The notes beneath the pieces are model-generated. The model worked only from the letters and a program-made list of their open reading frames with translations. It did no database searches and had not been told where the DNA came from. From Alistipes sp. (GTDB lineage: Bacteria; Bacteroidota; Bacteroidia; Bacteroidales; Rikenellaceae), in assembly GCA_017624955.1 (NCBI GenBank), contig JAGAMA010000037.1:1-37445 (forward strand): a stretch of DNA of 37,445 nucleotides, given 5' to 3'. Shown piece by piece: positions 23,217 through 31,430 of the stretch. Every line of letters begins with the position of its first letter. The stretch's first letter is position 1. The position numbers were made by a program, and so were the translations under genes.

Positions 23217-23693
23217 TTAGATTGAGATGTCGAGGATTTCGAAGGTGATAACCCCTGCAGGTACGGTCACCTCAACCGACTCGCCCTTCTTGTGACCCAG
23301 GAGGGCCTTGGCGATGGGGGTGCCGATGGCGAGCTTACCCTCACGGAGGTTAGCCTCGTGCTCGGCTACGATGGTGTAGGTCACCTGCTTGTTGTTGTTC
23401 TTATTCAGCAGGGTTACCTTGCTCAGAATCTGCACCTTCGAGCGGTCGATCTTCGTCTCGTCGATCACGCGGGCATTGGCCAGGGTATCCTCCATCTTGG
23501 CGATGCGCATCTCCAGCAAGCCCTGTGCCTCGCGGGCTGCATCATACTCGGCGTTCTCGGAAAGGTCACCCTTGTCGCGTGCCTCGGCAATAGCGGCCGA
23601 AGCGGCGGGGCGCTCTACCGAACGCATGTGATCCAACTCTTCCTTGAGCTTCTTGTAGCCCTCGGCGGTCAGGTAGATAATCTCTTTTGCCAT
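23217..23693 (-). CDS. greA: Transcript cleavage factor GreA
   Basis: A 158-aa protein that rescues stalled RNA polymerase by stimulating cleavage of the RNA 3' end. The N-terminal coiled coil (YLTAEGYKKLKEELDHMRSV to about residue 75) carries the acidic tip DKGDLSENAEYDAAREAQ. The C-terminal FKBP-like domain includes IVAEHEANLREGKLAIGTPI and ends VTVPAGVITFEILDI. Length matches the E. coli protein. It is a single-gene unit with a near-perfect promoter. Confidence 0.97.
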   Translation of the reverse strand: MAKEIIYLTAEGYKKLKEELDHMRSVERPAASAAIAEARDKGDLSENAEYDAAREAQGLLEMRIAKMEDTLANARVIDETKIDRSKVQILSKVTLLNKNNNKQVTYTIVAEHEANLREGKLAIGTPIAKALLGHKKGESVEVTVPAGVITFEILDISI

Positions 23694-23782
23694 AGTTGTA
23701 TTTTGTTTTTAGTTTTTCTTACACACAACAAAAAGAAGAATCCTGACCCTGCAACAGGCCAGAACCCTCATGTATTACAAGA

Positions 23783-23814
23783 CAAAGGTACGACCTTTTT
23801 TTCGGTTCTCCAAA
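23783..23814 (-). promoter_or_regulatory. Promoter of greA
   Basis: On the minus strand TTTG (23814-23811), a 20-base spacer and TACCTTTG (23790-23783) match the consensus exactly. The leader to the ATG at 23693 is about 80 bases. Confidence 0.7.
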
Positions 23815-23912
23815 TTTTCGGCCAACGAGATCAAAAAAACATTTTTTTGGCGAAGGGGCATTAACATTCGATTAAAATGTGTATCTTATCAATGCAAACG
23901 CTCAGAAAAAAG

Positions 23913-24401
23913 ATGTTGAATTTTACGGAGTTGGTCAAAAGGTATCAGGAGCCGCTTTATTGGCACCTTCGCCGCCTGGTGGTAAGTCACGAGGATGCGC
24001 GGGATCTGTTGCAGGAGACGCTGCTGCAGGCCTGGCAGAAGATCGACACGTTGCGCGAGGAGGGGGCCGTGCGGGGATGGCTCTACAAGATTGCCACCCA
24101 CGCCGCCTACCGTCATCTGAACCGCAACCGCATCCACCCCCTTTCGACCGAGGAGTTGTCGAACATGCTGTTGGAGCGTCTGCAGGGGAGCGACTACGTC
24201 GATTACGAGGAGGAGGGGCTGCTACGCTTTCAGCAGGCGATCCTGACCCTCTCGGAGCAGCAGCGCACGGTCTTTACGTTGCGCTACTACGACGAGATGA
24301 GCTACGAGGAGATCGCCCGCGTGGTGGATAGTTCGCCTGAGACCTGTCGCGTGGCCTACCACAATGCCACGAAACGCATACAAACCTTATTAAAGGAGTA
24401 A
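23913..24401 (+). CDS. ECF-type RNA polymerase sigma factor
   Basis: A 162-aa sigma-70 family factor with region 2 (about 5-70; LVVSHEDARDLLQETLLQAW, then GWLYKIATHAAYRHLNR) and region 4 (about 105-155; LSEQQRTVFTLRYYDEMSYE, then EIARVVDSSPETCRVAYH). It directs RNA polymerase to a small regulon, usually held inactive by the neighbouring anti-sigma factor. I chose the ATG at 23913, after an A-rich stretch; ATGs at 23877 and 23892 are in frame and cannot be excluded. The next gene starts 5 bases after the stop. Confidence 0.92.
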   Translation: MLNFTELVKRYQEPLYWHLRRLVVSHEDARDLLQETLLQAWQKIDTLREEGAVRGWLYKIATHAAYRHLNRNRIHPLSTEELSNMLLERLQGSDYVDYEEEGLLRFQQAILTLSEQQRTVFTLRYYDEMSYEEIARVVDSSPETCRVAYHNATKRIQTLLKE

Positions 24402-24406
24402 AAGGT

Positions 24407-24751
24407 ATGGAGAAAGAGTTTAACAAGGTGGGCAGACGAATGCCCTACCGCGTGCCCGAAGGCTTCTTCGAAGCGCAGGAGAAGGAGATTTTGGCCAAGA
24501 GTGTCGGATCGAAAACCCGCTTTCATAGGTGGTGGGTAGGTGGAGTTGCAGCCGCAGCATGTTTGATGGTGGGGCTGTTCGGGTTGCACTCCGCCGACGA
24601 ACCGACCTTTGCCCCCACGGCACTATACGGATATACGGAGCAGATGAACGACGAGGAGCTCACCACCTGGGTCGAGTTCTACGAAGCCGACATCTTCCTT
24701 TCAGATGCCACAACAAATATGGATATAACCTTTAACAATTACAACTTATGA
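24407..24751 (+). CDS. Probable single-pass anti-sigma factor
   Basis: A 114-aa membrane protein. The cytosolic N-terminus (MEKEFNKVGRRMPYRVPEGF) resembles small Bacteroidetes proteins encoded after ECF sigma genes. A transmembrane helix lies at about 43-62 (WWVGGVAAAACLMVGLFGL) and about 50 residues follow outside. There is no zinc-binding HXXXCXXC motif. Position right after the sigma gene and the membrane topology make an anti-sigma role likely but not proven. Its stop overlaps the next ATG as ATGA. Confidence 0.75.
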   Translation: MEKEFNKVGRRMPYRVPEGFFEAQEKEILAKSVGSKTRFHRWWVGGVAAAACLMVGLFGLHSADEPTFAPTALYGYTEQMNDEELTTWVEFYEADIFLSDATTNMDITFNNYNL

Positions 24752-25272
24752 TTCGATTTTTTGTAGCAATGCTTGCCACGCTGACCCTGACCGCACAGGG
24801 CATGGCACAAGCCCCGCAGCGCCGACCGCATCCGGCCAACAACGAGAACCGCAACGAGCAGCTGGCCAAAGCCTTACAGCTCAACGAGGCGACTGCCGAG
24901 CAGTTCACGAAAATCTACGCCGAGTACCACGAGGCGATGCGCAAAGTGCGCACGCAGTACCGCTTCGAACAGCCCAAGCAAGGCGACGCGATGAAGGGCA
25001 GTGAGCGCCCCGCGCTAAGCGATGAGCAGATCGAGAAAAACATCCTCAACCGCTTCGCCATGAGCCGCGCCATTCTCGACATCCGCGAGCAGTACTACCC
25101 CCGCTTCCGCGAGGTGCTCACGCCCCGACAAATCGAGCAGCTCTACCGCCTCGAGCAGCGCCAGGGGGAGCGCATCCAGCAGCGCCACCAGGAGCGCCAG
25201 AAGATGGGCCGTCCGATGGGTCGTCCGGGTGAGCGAAACGAGGGAATGGGCCGTCCGCCGAGAAATCGCTAA
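24748..25272 (+). CDS. Exported helical protein, possibly CpxP/Spy-like
   Basis: A 174-aa protein with a signal peptide (MIRFFVAMLATLTLTAQGMA). The mature chain is helical and highly charged: LAKALQLNEATAEQFTKIYA, then LDIREQYYPRFREVLTPRQI, resembling the LTXXQ-type repeats of the CpxP/Spy chaperone family. The last 30 residues are a repetitive Arg/Gly/Pro/Met-rich tail (MGRPMGRPGERNEG). Overlap with the anti-sigma gene makes a three-gene operon that looks like an envelope-stress module. The exact family is uncertain. Confidence 0.75.
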   Translation: MIRFFVAMLATLTLTAQGMAQAPQRRPHPANNENRNEQLAKALQLNEATAEQFTKIYAEYHEAMRKVRTQYRFEQPKQGDAMKGSERPALSDEQIEKNILNRFAMSRAILDIREQYYPRFREVLTPRQIEQLYRLEQRQGERIQQRHQERQKMGRPMGRPGERNEGMGRPPRNR

Positions 25273-25291
25273 CACACTGACAAAAAGCGAC

Positions 25292-25318
25292 AAACCGCAT
25301 CCTTCGGGGTGCGGTTTT
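25292..25318 (+). terminator. Terminator of the ECF sigma operon
   Basis: AAACCGCATCC (25292-25302) pairs with GGGTGCGGTTT (25307-25317) around a UUCG tetraloop, followed by T residues. Confidence 0.8.
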
Positions 25319-25372
25319 CTCATGTACGCGGGCGAGCGCGAAAAAAACTTACCCCTCGGTGCACGAAATTTA

Positions 25373-25404
25373 TTTGGCTTTTCGTTACTTTTTGCGTAAC
25401 TTTG
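25373..25404 (+). promoter_or_regulatory. Promoter of the bamD operon
   Basis: TTTG (25373-25376), a 20-base spacer and TAACTTTG (25397-25404) match the consensus. The start would be near 25410, about 40 bases before the bamD ATG. Confidence 0.75.
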
Positions 25405-25451
25405 CGCGATAATGCGCGTTTGCGTGCATGTATTAAAGAATCAAAAAGCAG

Positions 25452-26273
25452 ATGAAGCAACATTTTATTAAGCTCTTGGCCATCTTGACGGCAGCCGTAC
25501 TGACCGGTTGCGGCGGTATTCACGCCCTGATCAAGGAGGGTGATCCCGACCAGATCTACGCCAAGGCACTCGAATTTTACGGCAAGGAGAAGTGGAATCG
25601 TGCCTCGACCCTCTTCGAGAGCGTAGCCCCGGTCTACATGGGTACTTCGCGCGAGGACTCGATCGCCTTCTATAACGCCCATTGTAAGTACAAGAACACG
25701 GACTACGACACCGCCTCGCAGCTCCTCGACGAGTTCCGCCGCCGCTTCGGTCGCAGCGCCTTTATCGAGGATGCCGAGGGTATGTATGCCGACTGTTTCT
25801 ACCGCCTCTCGCCGGGCCCTTCGCGCGACCAGACGATGACCAGCAAGGCCATCATCGCCATCAACGAGTTCATCTCGCGCTACCCCGAGAGCGACAAGGT
25901 CGAGGATTTCAAGAAGATCAACGACGAGCTGACGGTGCGTCTGCACGAGAAGACCTACCTGAACGCCTACACCTACTACAAGATCGGGCGCTACAAGTCG
26001 GCCATCATCGCCCTGAAGAATGCCCTGCGCACCTATCCCGAGAGTGCCCGTCGTGAGCAGATCATGTACCTGATCGTCGATTCGAGCTATCGCCTGGCCG
26101 AAAACTCGATCGATTCGAAGCAGACGGACCGCTACCTAGCCATGCTCGACTCCTACCTCTCGTTCTGCGAGGAGTTCCCCGAGTCGGAGCACCGCAAGCA
26201 GGTGGATAAGTGGGCCGAGAATGCCCGCGACTTCCTGGCCCGCAACGGCGAGGGTCAAACCACCGAAGAGTAA
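25452..26273 (+). CDS. bamD: Outer membrane assembly lipoprotein BamD
   Basis: A 273-aa lipoprotein of the BAM complex that inserts beta-barrel proteins into the outer membrane. The signal peptide ends in the lipobox LTGC. The mature part is made of TPR helices (AKALEFYGKEKWNRASTLFE, AFYNAHCKYKNTDYDTASQL, FISRYPES, YYKIGRYKSAIIALKNALRT). Length and repeat order fit BamD. It leads an operon with the omega-type subunit, coaBC, recN and an SMR transporter. Confidence 0.93.
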   Translation: MKQHFIKLLAILTAAVLTGCGGIHALIKEGDPDQIYAKALEFYGKEKWNRASTLFESVAPVYMGTSREDSIAFYNAHCKYKNTDYDTASQLLDEFRRRFGRSAFIEDAEGMYADCFYRLSPGPSRDQTMTSKAIIAINEFISRYPESDKVEDFKKINDELTVRLHEKTYLNAYTYYKIGRYKSAIIALKNALRTYPESARREQIMYLIVDSSYRLAENSIDSKQTDRYLAMLDSYLSFCEEFPESEHRKQVDKWAENARDFLARNGEGQTTEE

Positions 26274-26313
26274 AAAAGAGAAACGAAAAATAATATAACA
26301 TCACAAATAACCC

Positions 26314-26625
26314 ATGGATATCAAAAAGAACATTCCGAACAACACCGTAACGCGCAAACTGGTGGATCTGGATCAGCCGACCGGCAACATCTACGAGTCG
26401 ATCAACATCATCGCCCGCCGCGCCAACCAGATTTCGAGCGAGCTGAAGAGCGAGCTGACGCGCAAGCTGGCCGACTTCTCGTCGCCCACCGACACGATGG
26501 AGGAGACCTTCGAGAACCGTGAGCAGATCGAGATCTCGCGCTACTACGAGCGTCTGCCGAAGCCGACGATCATCGCCACGGAGGAGTTCCTCGACGATGA
26601 GCTCTTCTTCAAGGAGGGTAAGTAA
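26314..26625 (+). CDS. rpoZ: RNA polymerase omega/Rpb6-type subunit
   Basis: A 103-aa protein that matches the Bacteroidetes omega-like subunit. It includes TVTRKLVDLDQPTGNIYESI, then NIIARRANQISSELKSELTR, the helical core that wraps the beta-prime C-terminus. The acidic tail ends ATEEFLDDELFFKEGK. It is more diverged from the E. coli omega than most subunits, hence slightly reduced certainty. It lies 40 bases after bamD and 30 bases before coaBC. Confidence 0.88.
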   Translation: MDIKKNIPNNTVTRKLVDLDQPTGNIYESINIIARRANQISSELKSELTRKLADFSSPTDTMEETFENREQIEISRYYERLPKPTIIATEEFLDDELFFKEGK

Positions 26626-26655
26626 TCGCCACGCGCAACACCTATTTCAACCCAC

Positions 26656-27870
26656 ATGGCAACCAACGCAAGCCGCCCGCTCGAGGGTCGGCACATTCTG
26701 CTGGGTATCACCGGAAGCATAGCGGCCTACAAGGCTGCCATGCTTTGTCGTCTACTGAAGCGTGAAGGAGCCGAGGTGCAGGTGGTGATGACCGCGCTTG
26801 CCAAGCAGTTCATCACCCCCCTGACGATGGCCACCCTCTCGCGCCGTCCGATTCTGGTCGAGTTCTTCGACCCCGAGAACGGGCAGTGGAATTCCCACGT
26901 CTCGCTGGGCGAGTGGGCCGACCTGATGCTCATCGCCCCCGCCACAGCCAATACGCTTGCCAAGATGACGGCCGGCGTGGCAGACAACCTGCTGCTGACG
27001 ACCTACCTCTCGGCGCGTTGTCCCGTGATGGTCGCTCCGGCCATGGACCTCGATATGTATGCCCACTACACCACGCAGCGCAACCTCAAGGAGCTCAAGG
27101 AGCATGGTGTGGGGATCATCGAGCCCGGGTCGGGTGAGCTGGCCAGCGGTTTGGAGGGCAAGGGCCGCATGGCCGAGCCCGATGAGATCGTGGAGCAGCT
27201 CAAAGCACACTTCGCCGAAAAAAAAAAGCCTTTAACGGGTAAGCACTTTGTCGTGACGGCCGGTCCTACGATCGAGCCGATCGACCCCGTGCGCTTCATC
27301 TCGAACCACTCGTCGGGTAAGATGGGCTACGCCATCGCCGAGACATTGGCCGACAAAGGGGCGCGTGTAACGCTCGTGAGCGGCCGCACGGCACTCCCGA
27401 CACCTGCGGGTGTGGAGCGTGTCGATGTCCTGACGGCCGAGGAGATGTACCGGGCGACGGTTGCAGCCTTCGAGGAGGCGGATGGAGCCGTGATGTGTGC
27501 CGCCGTAGCGGACTACACCCCTGCCGAGGTGGCTACCGAGAAGCTCAAAAAGTCGGATGCCGACCTGCAGATTCCGCTCAAGCGCACGCGCGACATCGCT
27601 GCCGAGCTGGGGCGCACGAAGGGGCAGAAGATCCTCGTGGGCTTTGCCATGGAGACCCAAAACGAGGCGGCAAACGCCACCCAAAAACTCACGAAGAAGA
27701 ATTTCGACTTCATCGTACTGAACTCCCTGCGCGAAGCGGGTGCCGGATTCCGTGGTGACACGAACCGCGTCACGCTTATCGACTCAACCTCGCAGGAGGA
27801 GCTGCCGCTCCTTACGAAGCGCGAGGTAGCCGAGCGCATCGCACAAAAAATCGAACAGCTACTTCACTAA
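26656..27870 (+). CDS. coaBC: Bifunctional phosphopantothenoylcysteine decarboxylase/phosphopantothenate-cysteine ligase
   Basis: A 404-aa enzyme for two steps of coenzyme A synthesis. The N-terminal flavoprotein (about 10-190) has LLGITGSIAAYKAA, the active-site His in SHVSLGEWAD, and APAMDLDMY. The C-terminal ligase (about 195-404) has FVVTAGPTIEPIDPVRFISN, HSSGKMGYAIAE and the lysine region EKLKKSDADLQIPLKRTRDI. Length is typical of the fused enzyme. The operon link to rpoZ-like and recN genes is often seen in Bacteroidetes. Confidence 0.96.
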   Translation: MATNASRPLEGRHILLGITGSIAAYKAAMLCRLLKREGAEVQVVMTALAKQFITPLTMATLSRRPILVEFFDPENGQWNSHVSLGEWADLMLIAPATANTLAKMTAGVADNLLLTTYLSARCPVMVAPAMDLDMYAHYTTQRNLKELKEHGVGIIEPGSGELASGLEGKGRMAEPDEIVEQLKAHFAEKKKPLTGKHFVVTAGPTIEPIDPVRFISNHSSGKMGYAIAETLADKGARVTLVSGRTALPTPAGVERVDVLTAEEMYRATVAAFEEADGAVMCAAVADYTPAEVATEKLKKSDADLQIPLKRTRDIAAELGRTKGQKILVGFAMETQNEAANATQKLTKKNFDFIVLNSLREAGAGFRGDTNRVTLIDSTSQEELPLLTKREVAERIAQKIEQLLH

Positions 27871-27882
27871 TCCCCTGCCGCC

Positions 27883-29523
27883 ATGTTACGTCGCCTTACG
27901 GTTGAGAACTACGCCCTGATCGACCACCTCGAGTTGGAGCTCGACGAGCACCTGAACATCCTCACGGGTGAGACGGGTGCCGGAAAGTCGATCCTGCTGG
28001 GTGCGCTCTCGCTCCTGCTGGGCGCCAAGAACGAGGGGGCGGCGATCAAGGATAACACGCGTAACTGCAAGGTGGAGGGTACGTTCGACCTCACGGGGCT
28101 GAATCTGGAGCCCTTCTTCGAGGAGCAGGAGCTGGACTACGACTCACAGACCACCCTCACGCGCCTCATCACCCCCGCGGGCAAGAGCCGCTCGTTTGTC
28201 AATGACATGCCCGTACCCCTCACGACGATGCGTGAGCTGGGATCGCGCTTAGTGGATATTCATTCACAGCACCAAAATCTGATTCTCTCCTCCGAGGAGT
28301 TCCGCACCTCGGCCCTCGATACAGTGGCCGGCAACGGGGCTCTGTTGGAGCGCTACACCACAGCCTACACCGCCCTGCAGGAGGCACGCCAGCGCCTGCA
28401 AGCGTTGCGCACGGCTGCCGAGGCGGGACGACGCGACGAGGAGTGGCTGCGTTTCCAATGCGAGGAGTTGGAGGCTGCCAAGCTGCGCTTGGGCGAGCAG
28501 GCCGAGCTGGAGGCCGAGCTCGTGGTGCTGGAGAATGCCGACCGCATCGGGGAGCTCTTCACCACCCTGCGCAACGACCTCGATGCCGACGAGACGGGCA
28601 TCCTGAGTCGCCTGAAGGAGGGGGAGCAGGGGATGCGCCAGATCGGCAATCAGTTTGCACCGGCTGCCGAGTATGCCGAGCGACTGCGCTCGGTGCTGGA
28701 GGAGCTGAAGGATCTGAACCGCAGCATGGCCTCCGACACGGAGCACCTCGACAGCGACCCCGAGCGATTGCAGAAGAAGACCGCCCGCCTCGATGCCCTC
28801 ATTGCCCTGCAACAGAAACACCGCACACAAGATGAGGCGGAGCTGATCGCCCTGCGCGATGAGTGCCGTCGTAAGCTCGATGCGATTACCCACTCCGACG
28901 AGGAGATCACCCGCGCCGAGGAGGCGCTCCGCGAGCAGGAGCAGCAGACCTGCGCCCTGGCCGAGGAGCTGCATCAGGCCCGACAGGCGGCTGCAGCCCC
29001 CTTTACGGAGGAGATTCTCGCCACCCTCACGCTGCTCGGCATGGCCGAGACACGCTTCGAGGTGGAGCTTTCGCCCCGCGAGCTAAGCCGCACGGGTAGC
29101 GACAGCGTGCAGTTCCTCTTCACGGCCAACCGCACCACCCGTCCGCAACCGATCGAGAAGATCGCCTCGGGCGGTGAGCTCTCGCGCGTGATGCTGGCCC
29201 TCAAAGCGCTCCTGGCACGTCGCATGCAGCTCCCCACGATCCTCTTCGACGAGATCGACACGGGTGTTTCGGGTCGCATTGCCGATGCCATGGGTGAGAT
29301 TATCGCCCGCCTCTCGACCACGATGCAGGTGGTCGATATCACCCACCTGCCGCAGGTCGCCTCGAAGGGCAACACGCACTTTGTGGTCTACAAGGAGGAG
29401 GGGCACACCTACCTGCGCCGTCTCACGGACGAAGAGCGTGAAACGGAGATCGCCAAGATGTTGTCGGGTGCCGAAATCACGGAGGCCGCCCGCGCACAGG
29501 CACGCATTCTCTTAGGTCTATAG
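27883..29523 (+). CDS. recN: DNA repair protein RecN
   Basis: A 546-aa SMC-like ATPase that acts in double-strand break repair. The N-terminus MLRRLTVENYALIDHLELEL leads into Walker A GETGAGKSILLGALSLLLGA. A coiled coil follows (about 150-370). The C-terminal half has the ABC signature IASGGELSRVMLALKALLA and Walker B ILFDEIDTGVSG, then TMQVVDITHLPQVASKG. Length is normal. It starts 12 bases after coaBC. Confidence 0.96.
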   Translation: MLRRLTVENYALIDHLELELDEHLNILTGETGAGKSILLGALSLLLGAKNEGAAIKDNTRNCKVEGTFDLTGLNLEPFFEEQELDYDSQTTLTRLITPAGKSRSFVNDMPVPLTTMRELGSRLVDIHSQHQNLILSSEEFRTSALDTVAGNGALLERYTTAYTALQEARQRLQALRTAAEAGRRDEEWLRFQCEELEAAKLRLGEQAELEAELVVLENADRIGELFTTLRNDLDADETGILSRLKEGEQGMRQIGNQFAPAAEYAERLRSVLEELKDLNRSMASDTEHLDSDPERLQKKTARLDALIALQQKHRTQDEAELIALRDECRRKLDAITHSDEEITRAEEALREQEQQTCALAEELHQARQAAAAPFTEEILATLTLLGMAETRFEVELSPRELSRTGSDSVQFLFTANRTTRPQPIEKIASGGELSRVMLALKALLARRMQLPTILFDEIDTGVSGRIADAMGEIIARLSTTMQVVDITHLPQVASKGNTHFVVYKEEGHTYLRRLTDEERETEIAKMLSGAEITEAARAQARILLGL

Positions 29524-29526
29524 TCT

Positions 29527-29862
29527 ATGTGGAGAAGTTATCTATACCTGGCCATCGCGATTGTTTGCGAGGTGGCGTGGGCCGTACTGCTGAAATACAC
29601 CGAGCAATTTACCCGCCCCGTGGCTACGCTCTTTACGCTGGTGACCTACCTCGGAGCACTCTACTTCCTCACGCTGACGGTTCGCACGATGCCCGTCGGC
29701 ATCGCCTACGCCCTTTGGGCCGGAACGGGTATGGTGCTCATCGCCCTGCTGGGCGTGGCACTGCATAAGGAGCAGCTGGATCTGCCCGCCGTGATTGGTC
29801 TGGCGCTGATTTTGGCCGGTGTATTGATCATTAACCTCTTCTCAAAATCGATCTCACACTAA
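29527..29862 (+). CDS. Small multidrug resistance (SMR/EmrE-type) transporter
   Basis: A 111-aa inner-membrane protein with four transmembrane helices. The essential acidic residue is Glu15 in helix 1 (AIVCEVAWAVLLKYTEQF). Helix 3 has the family sequence GIAYALWAGTGMVLIALLG. SMR proteins work as dimers exchanging protons for cationic drugs, guanidinium or polyamines; the subtype is not clear from sequence alone. The start is 3 bases after the recN stop, so it is the last gene of the bamD operon. Confidence 0.92.
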   Translation: MWRSYLYLAIAIVCEVAWAVLLKYTEQFTRPVATLFTLVTYLGALYFLTLTVRTMPVGIAYALWAGTGMVLIALLGVALHKEQLDLPAVIGLALILAGVLIINLFSKSISH

Positions 29863-29869
29863 AGCAGCG

Positions 29870-29890
29870 GTGCGTTTTCGCACTTTTTTT
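29870..29890 (+). terminator. Terminator of the bamD operon
   Basis: GTGCG (29870-29874) pairs with CGCAC (29879-29883) around TTTT, followed by seven T residues. Confidence 0.8.
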
Positions 29891-29899
29891 GCCGAATTA

Positions 29900-29931
29900 T
29901 TTGCACCGAAACAAAAAAACATCTATATTTG
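29900..29931 (+). promoter_or_regulatory. Promoter of tRNA-His
   Basis: TTTG (29900-29903), a 20-base spacer and TATATTTG (29924-29931) match the consensus, about 30 bases before the tRNA. Confidence 0.75.
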
Positions 29932-29963
29932 CACTCCGATTGGCGATCTAAAGTCAATCACAT

Positions 29964-30038
<75 letters not shown>

Positions 30039-30061
30039 CTCTTTTAAGCAAGTTGCTCGGT

Positions 30062-30092
30062 AAGCGGTTGATTTCAACCGCTTATTTTTTTT
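30062..30092 (+). terminator. Terminator of tRNA-His
   Basis: AAGCGGTTGA (30062-30071) pairs with TCAACCGCTT (30074-30083), followed by ATTTTTTTT. The two-base loop would open to a slightly larger one. Confidence 0.85.
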
Positions 30093-30354
30093 GTGGTTAT
30101 ACACCCTCGTGCAAGCACGGTGTGTAACCACAAAAACAAATCGGCCCAACGGGCCTCCGAGCAACTACCCGACGGGCCTACTCACGGATAGGAGGGTTGC
30201 CGAAATAATTGTGTCTTATTCTCAATGGTATTTCGGCGAGTGCTTCGCACTTCGAGCCCTGCTCCCGCTCCTGACAAAAGGGGGACTTCATCCTGAGGGA
30301 GTCAATACGAAGGAAGGATCTCTACTCGGCCGAATTGACCGTATAGAGATCCTT
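30093..30354. other. Gene-free stretch with three further hairpins
   Basis: Between the tRNA-His terminator and the GT90 gene there is no convincing gene. A 39-base hairpin at 30093-30131 has GTGGTTA arms, one mismatch and an inner CGTGC-AA-GCACG stem. AAGGATCTCTA (30314-30324) pairs perfectly with TAGAGATCCTT (30344-30354). Short GGCCC/GGGCC pairs lie near 30145. The last hairpin lies about 60 bases past the GT90 stop and could end its transcript. Confidence 0.55.
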
Positions 30355-30412
30355 CGTTTCACGCTGGTTGACGGGATGCTTACCCCCTCTTTCAACTCTC
30401 AACTTTCAACTT

Positions 30413-31399
30413 TTACCTTTGTCCCGTGCGTTCGAAGTAGCGCTCGAGCACCAGAAGCGAAATGAGTTTCTCGCGGCGGCGGTCGAAGAACTGCTCCTGC
30501 CACTCGTGAGCATGGCGGATAATCGCCTCCGCCTCGTCGGGATGGTCGATGTAGTATTGGATACGCTCCTCGAGGTCCGAGTAGTCGGGCTTAATCTCCA
30601 CATAGTGGTAGTTCGGGATCAGGCGACCCTCCATGTACCAGGTCTCATAGACCGGTTTGGGCATCACGGCCAGCGAGTTCGACGACATGACCCACTTGAG
30701 GTTCGTGGCTACATCGTTGCCCTCTAAGCACATGATAAACTTGTAGCCGAGGTGGTCGTACTCCGAGATATGGCCCTTGATCCACTCCTCCTTCACGACG
30801 GGGGCGCGGTTGCTCACCCCGATATCGCACAACGGATGGCCGAAATACCTCTCAACAAAGCGCAGGCGCACGACATGGTTCTTATGCGGATAGTTGATAT
30901 TGGCACGGAAGATCACCCGATTCTCCTTCTCGCGGAAGGGGATCTCATCCTTGAGGAACATAAAGTGGCGATGCTTGTCGAGGTTCAGCACCACGGCATT
31001 ACCCCGCTCGCCACACGAAGGACGGCTCTTGAGGATCGAGGGTATCTCAGGCACCTCGGTCACATCGCCCGGCTCGATATTCCACAACAGGCTATCCTCG
31101 AAGAAGCGCGTATATTCATGGCTATCGAAGAAGTAGGCCGACTGAATCGTCCCCACGCGGTGCTCGGCAAGGGGTCGCAACCCTGCAGGCGGTGCGGGAA
31201 GTTGTTCGAGTTGGCAATAGTAATCCACGCGATCGCGGATATAGGCCCAATCGGGGCGCGCCTCGGCCTCCTTCAAAAGCTTCGCCAGGCGACGTTGCGT
31301 AATCCATCGCGGGGTATAGTAACGCCAAAAACCGCGCACGAAATAGAGCGGTTTCGGTGCTTTGTGGTGGAAGATGCGGTTCCAAAAGTTCGGTTTCAT
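30413..31399 (-). CDS. Glycosyltransferase family 90 protein
   Basis: A 328-aa cytosolic or peripheral transferase of the CAP10/GT90 type, which adds glucose or xylose to glycans such as lipopolysaccharide in bacteria. Recognisable segments are RVIFRANINYPHKNH, CLEGNDVATNLKWVMSSNSL and MPKPVYETWYMEGRLIPNYH, followed by VEIKPDYSDLEERIQYYIDH. I start at the ATG at 31399, 31 bases after the GH43 stop; the frame extends to 31528 without family similarity. It probably shares a transcript with the GH43 gene. The acceptor is unknown. Confidence 0.88.
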   Translation of the reverse strand: MKPNFWNRIFHHKAPKPLYFVRGFWRYYTPRWITQRRLAKLLKEAEARPDWAYIRDRVDYYCQLEQLPAPPAGLRPLAEHRVGTIQSAYFFDSHEYTRFFEDSLLWNIEPGDVTEVPEIPSILKSRPSCGERGNAVVLNLDKHRHFMFLKDEIPFREKENRVIFRANINYPHKNHVVRLRFVERYFGHPLCDIGVSNRAPVVKEEWIKGHISEYDHLGYKFIMCLEGNDVATNLKWVMSSNSLAVMPKPVYETWYMEGRLIPNYHYVEIKPDYSDLEERIQYYIDHPDEAEAIIRHAHEWQEQFFDRRREKLISLLVLERYFERTGQR

Positions 31400-31430
31400 A
31401 GTGCCAAGATACAAATTATTTTTCAACTTT

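Noticed and set aside
30091-30465. 124-codon plus-strand frame after tRNA-His
   Set aside because: It covers hairpins and the end of the GT90 gene, and has no family resemblance or promoter.
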